From: Limnobaculum allomyrinae
GTDB taxonomy: Bacteria > Pseudomonadota > Gammaproteobacteria > Enterobacterales > Enterobacteriaceae
Length of the DNA: 64,000 nucleotides
Assembly (NCBI RefSeq): GCF_016649425.1
Contig: NZ_JADRCR010000002.1
Span: 196,575-260,574 of the forward strand
Direction: 5' to 3'
This document shows, piece by piece, positions 1 to 8,225 of the stretch. Each line of letters opens with the position of its first letter. Positions within the stretch are counted from its first letter, which is position 1. The position numbers and the translations under genes were made by a program. The notes below the pieces were generated by a model that was given only the letters and a program-made list of their open reading frames with translations, had not been told where the DNA came from and searched no databases.

Positions 1-426
1 TGAGTAAATTTCGTCCGCAAATAGTACAGTGTTTTACTTGGCTGTCGTGCGGCGGCCGAGCAGGGGGCGTTGGGGCGAACGCCCCCTGCACCCCCGCGCC
101 TTCGCACACGAATTCAGGTCGCTGTGCGACTTCCTTCCTCCTTCGTTCGGCCTTTACGCACCGGCACTGATTCGCTCCCGGCGAAGCAGTGCCTCGACCA
201 ACATCCATGTTGGTCGTGCTGGCCTCTCTCAGTCGTCAGCTGAATTCCAGTGCTCCTGAAGGTTAAGGGATTAAGGTCAAGGGCTTTAAGGTCAAGGGCT
301 GGTTCGATCCGATACGCATTGACGCCAGATACAGATGGTCTTCCGGCCGAACACGAAGGTGATATAAGCAATATTATTTTTACGGCCGGAACAGGCATAG
401 TTGCTGATTTATCGGGTTTATCCGCA
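1..426. other. Intergenic, GC-rich; no convincing gene
   Basis: I see no credible gene here. The first 120 bases are clearly richer in G+C than the rest of the window and hold a strong hairpin at 60-89 (12-bp perfect stem, six-base loop). At 271-300 a 15-base unit beginning TTAAGGTCAAGG is repeated twice head to tail. Short open frames cross the region, but they lack ribosome binding sites and recognisable motifs. Confidence 0.6.
60..89. repeat. GC-rich perfect hairpin
   Basis: GCAGGGGGCGTT at 60-71 is perfectly complementary to AACGCCCCCTGC at 78-89. No T-run follows, so it is not a classic terminator. It could be a copy of a dispersed intergenic repeat; that is inference, since only one copy lies in this window. 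Confidence 0.5.
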
Positions 427-460
427 GCTAAAAAAGACGCCATTTGGCGTCTTTTTTAGC
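427..460. terminator. Bidirectional terminator after dsdA
   Basis: A perfect 15-bp stem (427-441 against 446-460, loop ATTT) has A-runs on one side and T-runs on the other, so it can stop transcription from either direction. It lies 20 bases past the dsdA stop codon and ends the dsdXA transcript. Confidence 0.9.
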
Positions 461-480
461 TTACAACGTTAACTTACCGC

Positions 481-1812
481 TTATATCCTGGCCGTCGCCA
501 GATATTTTGCCATTTCGACTTCCGGTACCATGCCGCCGCCGGTTGCCCATACCAGATGGGTGGCGTTACGCATTTTTTCAGCGGTCAGTTGTTTACTTTC
601 CAGATAGGCTTTATCAGCGGTGACGCGGGACGGGCCCGGCATACCTGCCAGTGCAGAAGGTTCCAGTTGGATGCCTTCGTCGCGATTCATTAAGCCTAAC
701 AGGTCATACATTTCCTGATCGCTTAAGGTGTAATAACCATCCAGCAGGCGTTCCATTGCCCGGCCAACAAAACCGGAGGCTCTACCTACTGCCAGACCGT
801 CGGCGGCGGTGACATTATCAATACCGAGATCCTGAACTGAAATGCCATCGTGCAAACCGGTATGCACCCCTAACAGCATACAAGGGGAGTGGGTGGGTTC
901 AGCAAAAATACAGTGGACGTTATCGCCAAACGCCAGTTTCAGACCGAAGGCTACGCCGCCGGGGCCGCCGCCCACGCCGCAAGGCAGATAGACAAATAGT
1001 GGATGATTTTCATCGACGACCACATTCATCTGCTCAAACTGGGCTTTTAATCGGCCTCCTGCCACGGAATAACCAAGGAACAGAGTTTGAGAGTTTTCAT
1101 CATCAATAAAGAAGCAGTTAGGATCGGATTCTGCCTCTTTACGACCTTGCTCTACCGCAACACCGTAATCCTGTTCGTATTCCACCACGTTTACGCCGTG
1201 GGAACGCAGCTTCTGTTTCTTCCACTCGCGGGCATCGGCAGACATATGGACGCTGACGCTAAAGCCCAGTTTGGCACTCATGATGCCGATAGACATACCG
1301 AGATTACCCGTTGAACCAACCGCAATGCTGTACTGGCTGAAGAATTGCTTAAACTCTTCGGAGAACAGTTTGCTGTAGTCGTCGCTCTCTTGCAGTAATC
1401 CTGCCTGCATTGCCAGCTTCTCGGCGTGGGTCAGCACTTCATAAATACCACCGCGTGCTTTAATCGAGCCGGAAATCGGTAAATGACTGTCTTTTTTCAG
1501 CAGCATTCTTCCTGTGACCTCAACGCCATAGCGCTGATTCAGGGTTTTCTGCATGTCAGGGATCGCCACGACGTCTGATTCAATAATACCGTTAGTCACC
1601 TGAGTTTCCGGGAAGGCTTTGCATAAATAAGGGGCAAAACGCTTCAGTCGGGCTTCGGCTTGCTGTACGTCGCTGGTATTCAGCCCTACGTATGGCAGGC
1701 CTTGTTTCAGCGTGGTGGCACGCGGGTTAAACCAGCTCACTTCCTCCAGATCAATCAGGCGTTTAACCAGAGGGAAGTCGTTGATTAATTGTTGAATCTC
1801 TGTGCTTTTCAT
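481..1812 (-). CDS. dsdA: D-serine ammonia-lyase (D-serine dehydratase)
   Basis: A cytoplasmic PLP enzyme that converts D-serine to pyruvate and ammonia, detoxifying D-serine and letting it serve as carbon and nitrogen source. The 443-residue product follows E. coli DsdA along its whole length. The PLP-binding lysine sits in SGSIKARGG (K118), and the glycine-rich phosphate-binding loop is visible in [11 protein letters not shown] chose the ATG at 1812 because an AAAGAG-type ribosome site lies just upstream; the longer frame would begin with a TTG at 1830. It is the second gene of the dsdXA operon, 18 bases after dsdX, and is followed by a bidirectional terminator. Expression is expected to be induced by D-serine through DsdC. 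Confidence 0.97.
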   Translation of the reverse strand: MKSTEIQQLINDFPLVKRLIDLEEVSWFNPRATTLKQGLPYVGLNTSDVQQAEARLKRFAPYLCKAFPETQVTNGIIESDVVAIPDMQKTLNQRYGVEVTGRMLLKKDSHLPISGSIKARGGIYEVLTHAEKLAMQAGLLQESDDYSKLFSEEFKQFFSQYSIAVGSTGNLGMSIGIMSAKLGFSVSVHMSADAREWKKQKLRSHGVNVVEYEQDYGVAVEQGRKEAESDPNCFFIDDENSQTLFLGYSVAGGRLKAQFEQMNVVVDENHPLFVYLPCGVGGGPGGVAFGLKLAFGDNVHCIFAEPTHSPCMLLGVHTGLHDGISVQDLGIDNVTAADGLAVGRASGFVGRAMERLLDGYYTLSDQEMYDLLGLMNRDEGIQLEPSALAGMPGPSRVTADKAYLESKQLTAEKMRNATHLVWATGGGMVPEVEMAKYLATARI

Positions 1813-1830
1813 AATGTATCTCTTTTTCAA

Positions 1831-3168
1831 TTAAACCACGTAAGAAAGGAGGAAGGTGCCAGCCAGAGCAATCAGCGAGGCGATAAAGGTTGCTGTGGTG
1901 TAATACTTGAAGGTTTCGTTCAGGGTTGCTCCGCAGTACTGTTTCACCAACCAGAACAGAGAATCGGTAACAATGGTACAGCCGATAGCACCCGAACCGA
2001 TAGCCAACGTAATGATTTCAGGGCTGATATCCGGATACATTGGCAGCAATGGAGAAACAATCGCCGTTGCGCCCATCATGGCGACGGTGGCGGAGCCTAC
2101 CGCCGCGTGCAGGATGATGGCAACCAGCCAGGCCAGCAGAATTGGATGCATATCCAGATTCGACAGAATAATGGCCAGCGTATCGCTCAGGCCGCTTCCT
2201 TTCAAAATACCGTTAAATGCACCGCCGGCACCGATGATCAGCAGGATGTTAGCAATGGAGCCAAAGCACTCTTCGGTTTTCACCAGCAGGGTGCTCATGC
2301 CCATGTTGCGTTTAATGCCCAGAATGTAATAGGCCACGAACGCCGCAATAAACATGGCGGTAATGGGGTTACCGACAAACTCCAGCACGGTATACAACGT
2401 AGTGCCTTTGGTCATGTTCAGTTCTGCGGCGGTTTTGATCAGCATCAGTGCGATAGGCAGCAGAACGGTAAATAACGTGGCCCCCAGCGATGGTAAATCT
2501 TCCTCTTTACGCACTTCGATATCAGAAAACTCAGCCGGAACCGGTTTAAACGGTAGGCGGTTACCCAGAAACTTCAGGAACAGCGGGCCGCCGATTAACG
2601 AAGCGAACAGACCAACAATCAGACCGTACACAATCACCGAGCCAATATCGGCACCCAGTTTATTGGTAACGTACAGCGCTGCCGGATGGGGCGGAACAAT
2701 ACAGTGAACCGCCATCAGTGCGGTACACAGAGGAATAGCCAGTTTTAATAAAGAGGTATTGGTTTTTTTAGCAATCGAGAACGCCAGAGGAATAAGTAAT
2801 ACCACACCGACTTCCACAAACAGCGTGATACCACAAACCAGACCCACCAGCACCATGATGACATCAGGTGAGAGCCAGCGGCACCGTTGCAGGGTGATAC
2901 CAATGCGTTCTGCCGCACCGGATATCTCCATCATCTTACCCAGAATGGTTCCCAGACCAATGACTGCCGCCAGAAAGCCCAGCGTGCCGCCGATACCGCC
3001 TTCAATGGCGTTAACCATTTCCAGCGGGTTCATTCCCATTAGCGCACCGACATAGAAACTTGCCAATAACAGCGCCAGGAACGGATGAATCTTCAATTTA
3101 ACAATGGTAAAAACAATCAAAATGATACTTGTCAGTAAAGTACCGATAACCCAGAGATGTGAGTCCAT
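1831..3168 (-). CDS. dsdX: D-serine permease, GntP family
   Basis: An inner-membrane transporter importing D-serine, supplying DsdA. The 445-residue product has the same length as E. coli DsdX and follows it residue by residue over long stretches, for example the segment around PPHPAALYVTNKLGADIG and the C-terminal QYCGATLNETFKYYTTATF. Many hydrophobic segments are visible, as in GntP-family permeases. The ATG at 3168 (protein start MDSHLW) gives the family length and has GAGG upstream; the frame stays open for about 50 more codons but that extension has no homology. It is first in the operon with dsdA and divergent from dsdC. Confidence 0.96.
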   Translation of the reverse strand: MDSHLWVIGTLLTSIILIVFTIVKLKIHPFLALLLASFYVGALMGMNPLEMVNAIEGGIGGTLGFLAAVIGLGTILGKMMEISGAAERIGITLQRCRWLSPDVIMVLVGLVCGITLFVEVGVVLLIPLAFSIAKKTNTSLLKLAIPLCTALMAVHCIVPPHPAALYVTNKLGADIGSVIVYGLIVGLFASLIGGPLFLKFLGNRLPFKPVPAEFSDIEVRKEEDLPSLGATLFTVLLPIALMLIKTAAELNMTKGTTLYTVLEFVGNPITAMFIAAFVAYYILGIKRNMGMSTLLVKTEECFGSIANILLIIGAGGAFNGILKGSGLSDTLAIILSNLDMHPILLAWLVAIILHAAVGSATVAMMGATAIVSPLLPMYPDISPEIITLAIGSGAIGCTIVTDSLFWLVKQYCGATLNETFKYYTTATFIASLIALAGTFLLSYVV

Positions 3169-3399
3169 ATCCGACCTCGTTTTATAATAATAAATCCCGT
3201 TTGTATTGGATAAGAACCGGCGTTTCCTGACAAACGATAAAAACGGCGTCTTAGATGAACCAGATTGAATCAAATGAGTGACATTTATCAAAAAACCATC
3301 GCTGTTTGCGCTTTGAATCACATAAATTCATGCTAAAAGCCTGTCAGACGATGCTCTTCGGTATACTTATTAAACGCTTTACCATCAGGTTTGAGACTT
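3169..3399. promoter_or_regulatory. dsdX/dsdC divergent promoter region with inverted repeat
   Basis: This 231-base gap carries the promoters of both dsdXA (leftward) and dsdC (rightward). A perfect 12-bp inverted repeat has its left arm at 3355-3366 (TCTTCGGTATAC) and its right arm at 3402-3413, inside the first codons of dsdC. In E. coli the LysR-type regulator DsdC activates dsdXA and represses its own gene, so binding sites are expected here. Assigning this repeat to DsdC is inference. Confidence 0.6.
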
Positions 3400-4332
3400 A
3401 TGTATACCGAAGACAGCTACCTTGCCAGAAATCGACTGCTGAACAGTTATCAGTTATCAAAACTTCACACGTTTGAGGCGGCAGCACGTCACAGCTCTTT
3501 TGCCATGGCGGCGGATGAACTCAGCCTCAGCCCCAGCGCCGTTAGTCATCGGATTAATGGGTTGGAGGAGGAGCTGGGCATTAAGCTGTTTCAGCGTTTT
3601 CACCGTAAGATTGAGCTGACGCCAGAAGGGCAGCGGGTTTACTGGGCGCTGAAGTCATCGCTGGAGTATCTGAATCAGGAGATTCTGGAGATTAAAAATC
3701 AGGAGCTGTCGGGTAATCTGACGGTTTATTCTCGTCCCTCCATCGCTCAGTGCTGGCTGGTGCCTAAGCTGGCGGATTTTGGCCGCCAGTATCCTTCCAT
3801 CAGTCTGAATATTCTTACCGGTAATGAGAATGTGAATTTTCGCGGTTATGGTATCGATCTGGCGATCTATTTTGATGATATAACGCCGGAAAAACTGGCC
3901 TGTCAGCATCTGATGGATGAGTCAATGGTGCCGGTATGCAGCCCGGAATATGCCCGACAGCATCAGTTGCAGGGAAATATCCATAATCTGAAGCACTGCA
4001 CGCTGCTGCACGACCGGCAGGCATGGAGTTATGATTCAGATACCGATGAATGGAGTTCCTGGGCCCGGCACTTTAACCTCACATTAGAAGCCGATCGCCA
4101 CAGTATGGGGTTCGATCGTTCCGATTTAGCGATTATTGCGGCGATTAACCATGCGGGTGTGGCAATGGGCAGGAAGAAGCTGGTGAATAAACGACTGGCC
4201 AATAACGAGTTAGTAACCCCGTTTCCTGAGATGGAAGTGATGTGTGAACAGCGCTATTACATTGCAACGTTGCCGGAACGGCGGGATCCGAAAATTGATG
4301 CGTTTATTGGCTGGTTAAAGGCGGTGGTGTGA
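3400..4332 (+). CDS. dsdC: LysR-type activator of D-serine catabolism
   Basis: A DNA-binding transcriptional activator that senses D-serine and switches on dsdXA. The 310-residue protein has an N-terminal LysR winged helix (about residues 15-75, with SLSPSAVSHRINGLEEELG) and a C-terminal periplasmic-binding-like effector domain. It follows E. coli DsdC throughout (for example SRPSIAQCWLVP and the FDRSDLAIIAAINHAGVAMG region). The ATG at 3400 is preferred over the TTG at 3391. It is transcribed divergently from its target operon. The start codon touches the right arm of a 12-bp inverted repeat, which could serve autoregulation. Confidence 0.95.
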   Translation: MYTEDSYLARNRLLNSYQLSKLHTFEAAARHSSFAMAADELSLSPSAVSHRINGLEEELGIKLFQRFHRKIELTPEGQRVYWALKSSLEYLNQEILEIKNQELSGNLTVYSRPSIAQCWLVPKLADFGRQYPSISLNILTGNENVNFRGYGIDLAIYFDDITPEKLACQHLMDESMVPVCSPEYARQHQLQGNIHNLKHCTLLHDRQAWSYDSDTDEWSSWARHFNLTLEADRHSMGFDRSDLAIIAAINHAGVAMGRKKLVNKRLANNELVTPFPEMEVMCEQRYYIATLPERRDPKIDAFIGWLKAVV

Positions 4333-4523
4333 GGGCATGACATTTTGTTTAAAGCGAATTTTTTGACTACCGGCGAAATGGTGGCTAGTGAAGGAACGGT
4401 ATAATCGTGTAGTTTTTGGCCAATAGGGTGAAGGGGAGCTGAGGTGTTTAATTGAAATTTTGAAGAAGCTTCGCAAAATGGTTAAATAAGATAGTCTTGC
4501 ATTACGGGATCTTAAATGACCAA

Positions 4524-5078
4524 ATGAAAAACACACACCGCCTCTTCGCCATAATACTGTCCACCACCTGGCTTTTACTCTCAGCTCCGGCCATCTCCGC
4601 CTCAAATAACCTAAAAACCACCCAGCTTCCCCTCCAGTTTATGGACATCTACACCTGTGACACTGATTGCGATTCTCGCTACCCGATGCATCAGTTATCC
4701 CAGCTCCCCGAGCCGCTACAGCAGTTAATCAATCAACAAAACCAGAAAAACATCTATAATCTGGACGGTGGCGAAGACGACGGTTACCTCTTTCTACCCG
4801 CCCGAGGCGAGGTACAAATTCTGATAGCCGCGCGCTCTATTGTGGTTAACAGCTTCAGATTAATGACCATAAAAGACCATAAGCTGATCGACCAACAGCT
4901 GATTGGTTTTTCCGGCCCGGATGACACAGGGGTAATTAATTTCAGCATTGATAAAGGGTATCGCCTGACGATTAAACGTGGCATATCAGATATCGAACAT
5001 GAGAAGCCTGTAGTCTGGAGCGAACAGCGAGTTTATGAGATAAGCGAAAATGGCAAACTGTCTGAAATCAATAAATAA
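4524..5078 (+). CDS. Exported protein of unknown function
   Basis: A 184-residue product starting MKNTHRLFAIIL, with a signal peptide (basic start, hydrophobic core LSTTWLLLSAPA, likely cleavage after ISA near residue 27). This predicts a periplasmic or secreted protein. One cysteine pair (CDTDC) near residue 45 could form a disulfide. I do not recognise the family. I chose the internal ATG because it starts directly at the signal peptide; the longer frame starts with a TTG at 4497. It stands alone and is followed by a strong terminator. Confidence 0.7.
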   Translation: MKNTHRLFAIILSTTWLLLSAPAISASNNLKTTQLPLQFMDIYTCDTDCDSRYPMHQLSQLPEPLQQLINQQNQKNIYNLDGGEDDGYLFLPARGEVQILIAARSIVVNSFRLMTIKDHKLIDQQLIGFSGPDDTGVINFSIDKGYRLTIKRGISDIEHEKPVVWSEQRVYEISENGKLSEINK

Positions 5079-5135
5079 AAACTAATTTCAGATACCCCAC
5101 AACCACCAGCTAAACCAGTTGTTACGGATATATTC

Positions 5136-5178
5136 AGGAAGGAAAATTATTTGTCCTAAATAATTTTCCTTCCTTTTT
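5136..5178. terminator. Strong terminator between convergent genes
   Basis: A 17-bp perfect stem (AGGAAGGAAAATTATTT at 5136-5152 against 5158-5174) with a five-base loop is followed by a T-run. It lies between the exported-protein gene and the convergent iprA-like gene and could serve both. Confidence 0.9.
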
Positions 5179-5212
5179 TATTGTGGCTTAACAGAAGTCA
5201 TGTTCTATAAAA

Positions 5213-5836
5213 TCAATAACCTAATGGCATTTTGTTGATTTTAATCAGAAGACCTTTATTTAGCTCAATATAATTACCCTTTTTCAATTGAGATAACATT
5301 TTCATCACGCCACTACGAGACAGCCTGGTATGGTCCTGAATATATTGGACGGCCGTAATATTATTCCTGACTTCGTCTGGCTCATGCATAAGATTAATTA
5401 ACTGGTTACGGGTGATTTCATACGCACTGAGTGCGGTTGTCCTTCCATGGTATTCATGCATACGGCGTATGATATAGGCCTGAAAAATAGATAAATATTC
5501 CCACAGATTTTCGCTTTCAATGATTTGAGTTGCTTTGCTCGTAGTAAGAATGGCAATAGTTGTCGTGGTTTTGGTCGTGAAGAAAAAATCCTCTGCTCCC
5601 GGAATAAGATTGCTGCTTAACCCTAAAATAGTAGGTGCACTTGATGAATACATGATCATCTCATCCTGTATTCTGTGTAGCTGCACATAACCATCCTGAA
5701 CCAGATAGCATTGATCGGTACAGTAAAATTTTTTATGCGATGGGCTGATTTCTTGATGAGCATAAGGGGATAATTTATCGATTAGTATTTGAATGGCATC
5801 TATTGGTTTTTTTATACTGCTTAATGGCAAATCCAT
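5213..5836 (-). CDS. iprA: IprA/YaiV-type winged-helix regulator
   Basis: A 207-residue protein, the same length as I recall for enterobacterial IprA (YaiV), a Crp-like protein reported to influence hydrogen-peroxide resistance. The N-terminal part resembles a degenerate cyclic-nucleotide-type beta-barrel (QCYLVQDGYVQLHRIQDE). The C-terminal part has a winged helix with HTRLSRSGVMKMLSQLKKGNYIEL, expected to bind DNA. It is monocistronic, followed by the terminator at 5136. The family call comes from length and pattern, so the symbol is moderately certain. Confidence 0.7.
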   Translation of the reverse strand: MDLPLSSIKKPIDAIQILIDKLSPYAHQEISPSHKKFYCTDQCYLVQDGYVQLHRIQDEMIMYSSSAPTILGLSSNLIPGAEDFFFTTKTTTTIAILTTSKATQIIESENLWEYLSIFQAYIIRRMHEYHGRTTALSAYEITRNQLINLMHEPDEVRNNITAVQYIQDHTRLSRSGVMKMLSQLKKGNYIELNKGLLIKINKMPLGY

Positions 5837-6368
5837 TCTCGTTCTCCATTCGAGTATGTTTAATTTTTTGTATTAATCATTTTTTCTTATTAGGTATTTC
5901 CCTGCAGGCATTAAGTACCTATAAACATCCTGTTATAGATTCTTTAACCATGCTTAATATCTTTGCAGGATATTAATTTCCAAGAAAATAATGAGGTGAG
6001 TAATATATTAAATGATGGTATTTAAAATAAACGGATTTAATCGGCGAGAAAGTGTTGTTTTAGCTCTCTCAGTGAATTGTGGATTATTATATTTTATTTT
6101 TGTTATTTCAAATTCTATTTTGTCTAATTTCAGACTTTTTAATGATAGCTAATTGTTAACCCCTTTTAATTTAATCATGAAATTAGAATTTACTGTTAAA
6201 TAATAGTTTCTATTATTGTTTATTAGACAATGGTCTGATGTATTAGTGTAATTTTACACCGTTACTTTTTTATTTGTTACTGTATATTATCAAGATTGTG
6301 GATGATGGAATGGCTTGGGATTTTTGTATAATCAGGGAAGCATAAATGCATGCTGTAAAGATTATTTA
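5837..6368. other. AT-rich intergenic region, no gene seen
   Basis: This 532-base AT-rich gap lies between two genes that are both read leftward; it must hold the promoter of the iprA-like gene. The only open frame (6346 onward) overlaps the tetR-type gene antisense and has no support. I see no RNA gene or repeat. Confidence 0.5.
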
Positions 6369-6983
6369 TTATATTATTGGCGCCGTTTCCAGAAACCGTA
6401 GGACAGCTTTCTCGCCGTCTTTAGATAGATTGAATTTATCCGGTTCTGCCAACCAATACTCAATGATACCAATTACAAATATTCTGATCATGGTCGCATT
6501 TTTTTGTATGTCAAAATTTTCTTGGTAAACCCCTGATTCCTTACACTTAATGAGTGCGGACTCAATGTCACCATCATTAAACAGAATGTTTTTGCGAATG
6601 TTCTTTATGGAGTCATTTCTGTATGCCAGTTCCCGGTCGGAAAATATTAACGACATAATCATAGCCTGTTTTTTATCATGATAAATAATATCTAACGTTT
6701 TAATCAGGGCATCTTTTAGTGCAATAAACGGATTTGTGTTTAGCATTATATGAAAAGGTTTTATATGTTCAGATTTCATCATCTCAAAGTCGCAGAAAAT
6801 TTCATGCAATATGTCGTCTTTATTTTCGAAATGCCAATAAATCGCCCCCCTGGTTACATTTGCTAATGTGGAAATATCTGAAAGAGAAGTTGATGTGAAC
6901 CCTTTGCTGGAAAATATTTCCAGTGCGGCATTAAGGATATTTTGTCGAGTAACTAATGCTTCTGTTTTTGTTTTTCTGGCCAT
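6369..6983 (-). CDS. acrR: TetR/AcrR-family repressor of the adjacent efflux operon
   Basis: A 204-residue TetR-family repressor. The N-terminal helix-turn-helix is plain (ILNAALEIFSSKGF, then TSLSDISTLANVTRGAIYWHFENKDDIL, residues about 15-60), and the C-terminal part is a ligand-binding helical domain. The spacing and the YWHF motif are typical of AcrR. I chose the ATG at 6983 (protein start MARKTKTEAL), the standard AcrR start; the longer frame adds residues encoded in the promoter. It diverges from the adaptor gene with only 48 bases between the starts, so it probably represses both genes from one operator. The symbol is by role; which AcrR paralogue it is cannot be told. Confidence 0.85.
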   Translation of the reverse strand: MARKTKTEALVTRQNILNAALEIFSSKGFTSTSLSDISTLANVTRGAIYWHFENKDDILHEIFCDFEMMKSEHIKPFHIMLNTNPFIALKDALIKTLDIIYHDKKQAMIMSLIFSDRELAYRNDSIKNIRKNILFNDGDIESALIKCKESGVYQENFDIQKNATMIRIFVIGIIEYWLAEPDKFNLSKDGEKAVLRFLETAPII

Positions 6984-7031
6984 AAGACTTGCTGAATATA
7001 TTTTAGTTAAGATGTTTTCTTTGAGGATATA
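6984..7031. promoter_or_regulatory. Divergent efflux promoter/operator
   Basis: A 48-base AT-rich stretch between the starts of the TetR repressor and the AcrA-like gene must hold overlapping promoters and probably the repressor's operator. GAGG lies nine bases before the adaptor ATG. No clean palindrome stood out by eye. Confidence 0.5.
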
Positions 7032-8189
7032 ATGAAAAGTCAAAATAAATCTGCTTTATTCCAGTGTATTATTGGATTAACTATTGTCTTTGCCATTACC
7101 GGTTGTAATGATGAAAAAAATACCAGTACGGCACCGACAATATTATCCGTTGATGTTGTTACGGTAAAAGGAATCATCCTTCCGGTTACGACTGAACTGC
7201 CTGGTCGTATTTCCGCTTATCGTACCGCGGAAGTTCGTCCTCAGGTTGGTGGAATTTTACTTCATCGCTATTTTTCCGAAGGCAATGATGTTAAAGCCGG
7301 GGATTCACTCTATCAGATCGATCCGGCGACTTATCAGGCAGAGCTTGAACAGTCAAAAGCAGATTTGGCTAAATCATTAGCGGCAGCGGAGCTGGCGCGC
7401 TTAACCGTGAAACGCTATACCCCTCTGAAAAAAAATCATTATGTCAGCCAGCAAGATTACGACAGCGCCGTGGCGACGGCGAGCCAGGCTGATGCACAAG
7501 TGCAGGTCTCACGTGCAGCCGTCGACACTGCCAACATTAAACTGAACTATACCAAAGTTATCTCTCCTATTAGCGGGCGGGCTGGTAAATCATCGGTAAC
7601 GGAAGGGGCACTTCTGACCACCAATCAGCAAGATGCCATGGTTACCGTACAGCAGCTTGATCCAATCTATGTTGATGTTACCCAGTCCAGCGATAGCTAC
7701 CTGAGTTTAAAGCGCGCCATATCAAATGGTGAAATGCAAAGCCCGCAGCAGAACGGAGAGGTGAGTTTGCTGATGGACGATGGCAGCCAATATAGCTTAA
7801 AAGGCCGGCTCGAGTTTTCCGATATCACCGTAGATAAAGATACCGGCTCTATCACCATAAGGGCGCTATTCCCTAATCCTAAATACGAGCTATTACCCGG
7901 TATGTATACCCGCGCCATCATCAATGAAGGCACGCTTAAGAGTGCCATTTTGGTTCCACAGGAGGGCGTGATGCGCGATCCAAAAGGCATGGCCACGGTG
8001 ATGATCGTTGATGGAGCCAACAAACTTGAAATTAGACCCGTTAATGCAAGCAGGGCCATTGGGAGCCAGTGGTTGATTTCTGCCGGATTAAAAGAGGGTG
8101 ACAAAGTCGTGGTGAGTAATCTTCAGAAAATCAGGCCAGGCATGACGGTATCGGCCACAGAACGCCCTCTCCACAGTCAGGCTAAGTGA
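7032..8189 (+). CDS. RND efflux periplasmic adaptor, AcrA-like lipoprotein
   Basis: A membrane-fusion protein that links an inner-membrane RND pump to an outer-membrane channel. The 385-residue precursor carries a lipoprotein signal with lipobox AITGC (Cys25). The barrel-sandwich/lipoyl halves flank a helical hairpin (SKADLAKSLAAAELARLTVKR, about 110-165), followed by beta-barrel and membrane-proximal domains (LLPGMYTRAIINEG; VPQEGVMRDPKG). This is the AcrA/AcrE/MexA pattern. It is first in an operon with the pump gene 36 bases downstream, divergent from its likely repressor. No channel gene is present, so TolC encoded elsewhere is the likely partner. Confidence 0.93.
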   Translation: MKSQNKSALFQCIIGLTIVFAITGCNDEKNTSTAPTILSVDVVTVKGIILPVTTELPGRISAYRTAEVRPQVGGILLHRYFSEGNDVKAGDSLYQIDPATYQAELEQSKADLAKSLAAAELARLTVKRYTPLKKNHYVSQQDYDSAVATASQADAQVQVSRAAVDTANIKLNYTKVISPISGRAGKSSVTEGALLTTNQQDAMVTVQQLDPIYVDVTQSSDSYLSLKRAISNGEMQSPQQNGEVSLLMDDGSQYSLKGRLEFSDITVDKDTGSITIRALFPNPKYELLPGMYTRAIINEGTLKSAILVPQEGVMRDPKGMATVMIVDGANKLEIRPVNASRAIGSQWLISAGLKEGDKVVVSNLQKIRPGMTVSATERPLHSQAK

Positions 8190-8225
8190 GACGGATTTCA
8201 TCATTATGATTAAGGCAAAATAAAT

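Noticed and set aside
271-300. Two tandem 15-base units considered as a CRISPR or tandem array
   Set aside because: Only two adjacent copies, no spacers and no cas genes anywhere in the window.
250-459. 69-codon frame before dsdA
   Set aside because: It runs into the bidirectional terminator stem and lacks a ribosome site and motifs.
1789-2475. Long open frame antisense to dsdX
   Set aside because: It lies entirely opposite a well-conserved gene, and its His/Gln/Asn-rich protein is typical of a reverse-strand shadow.
6984-7031. Clean palindromic operator for the TetR-type repressor
   Set aside because: The spacing demands an operator, but I could not find a convincing symmetric site by eye.
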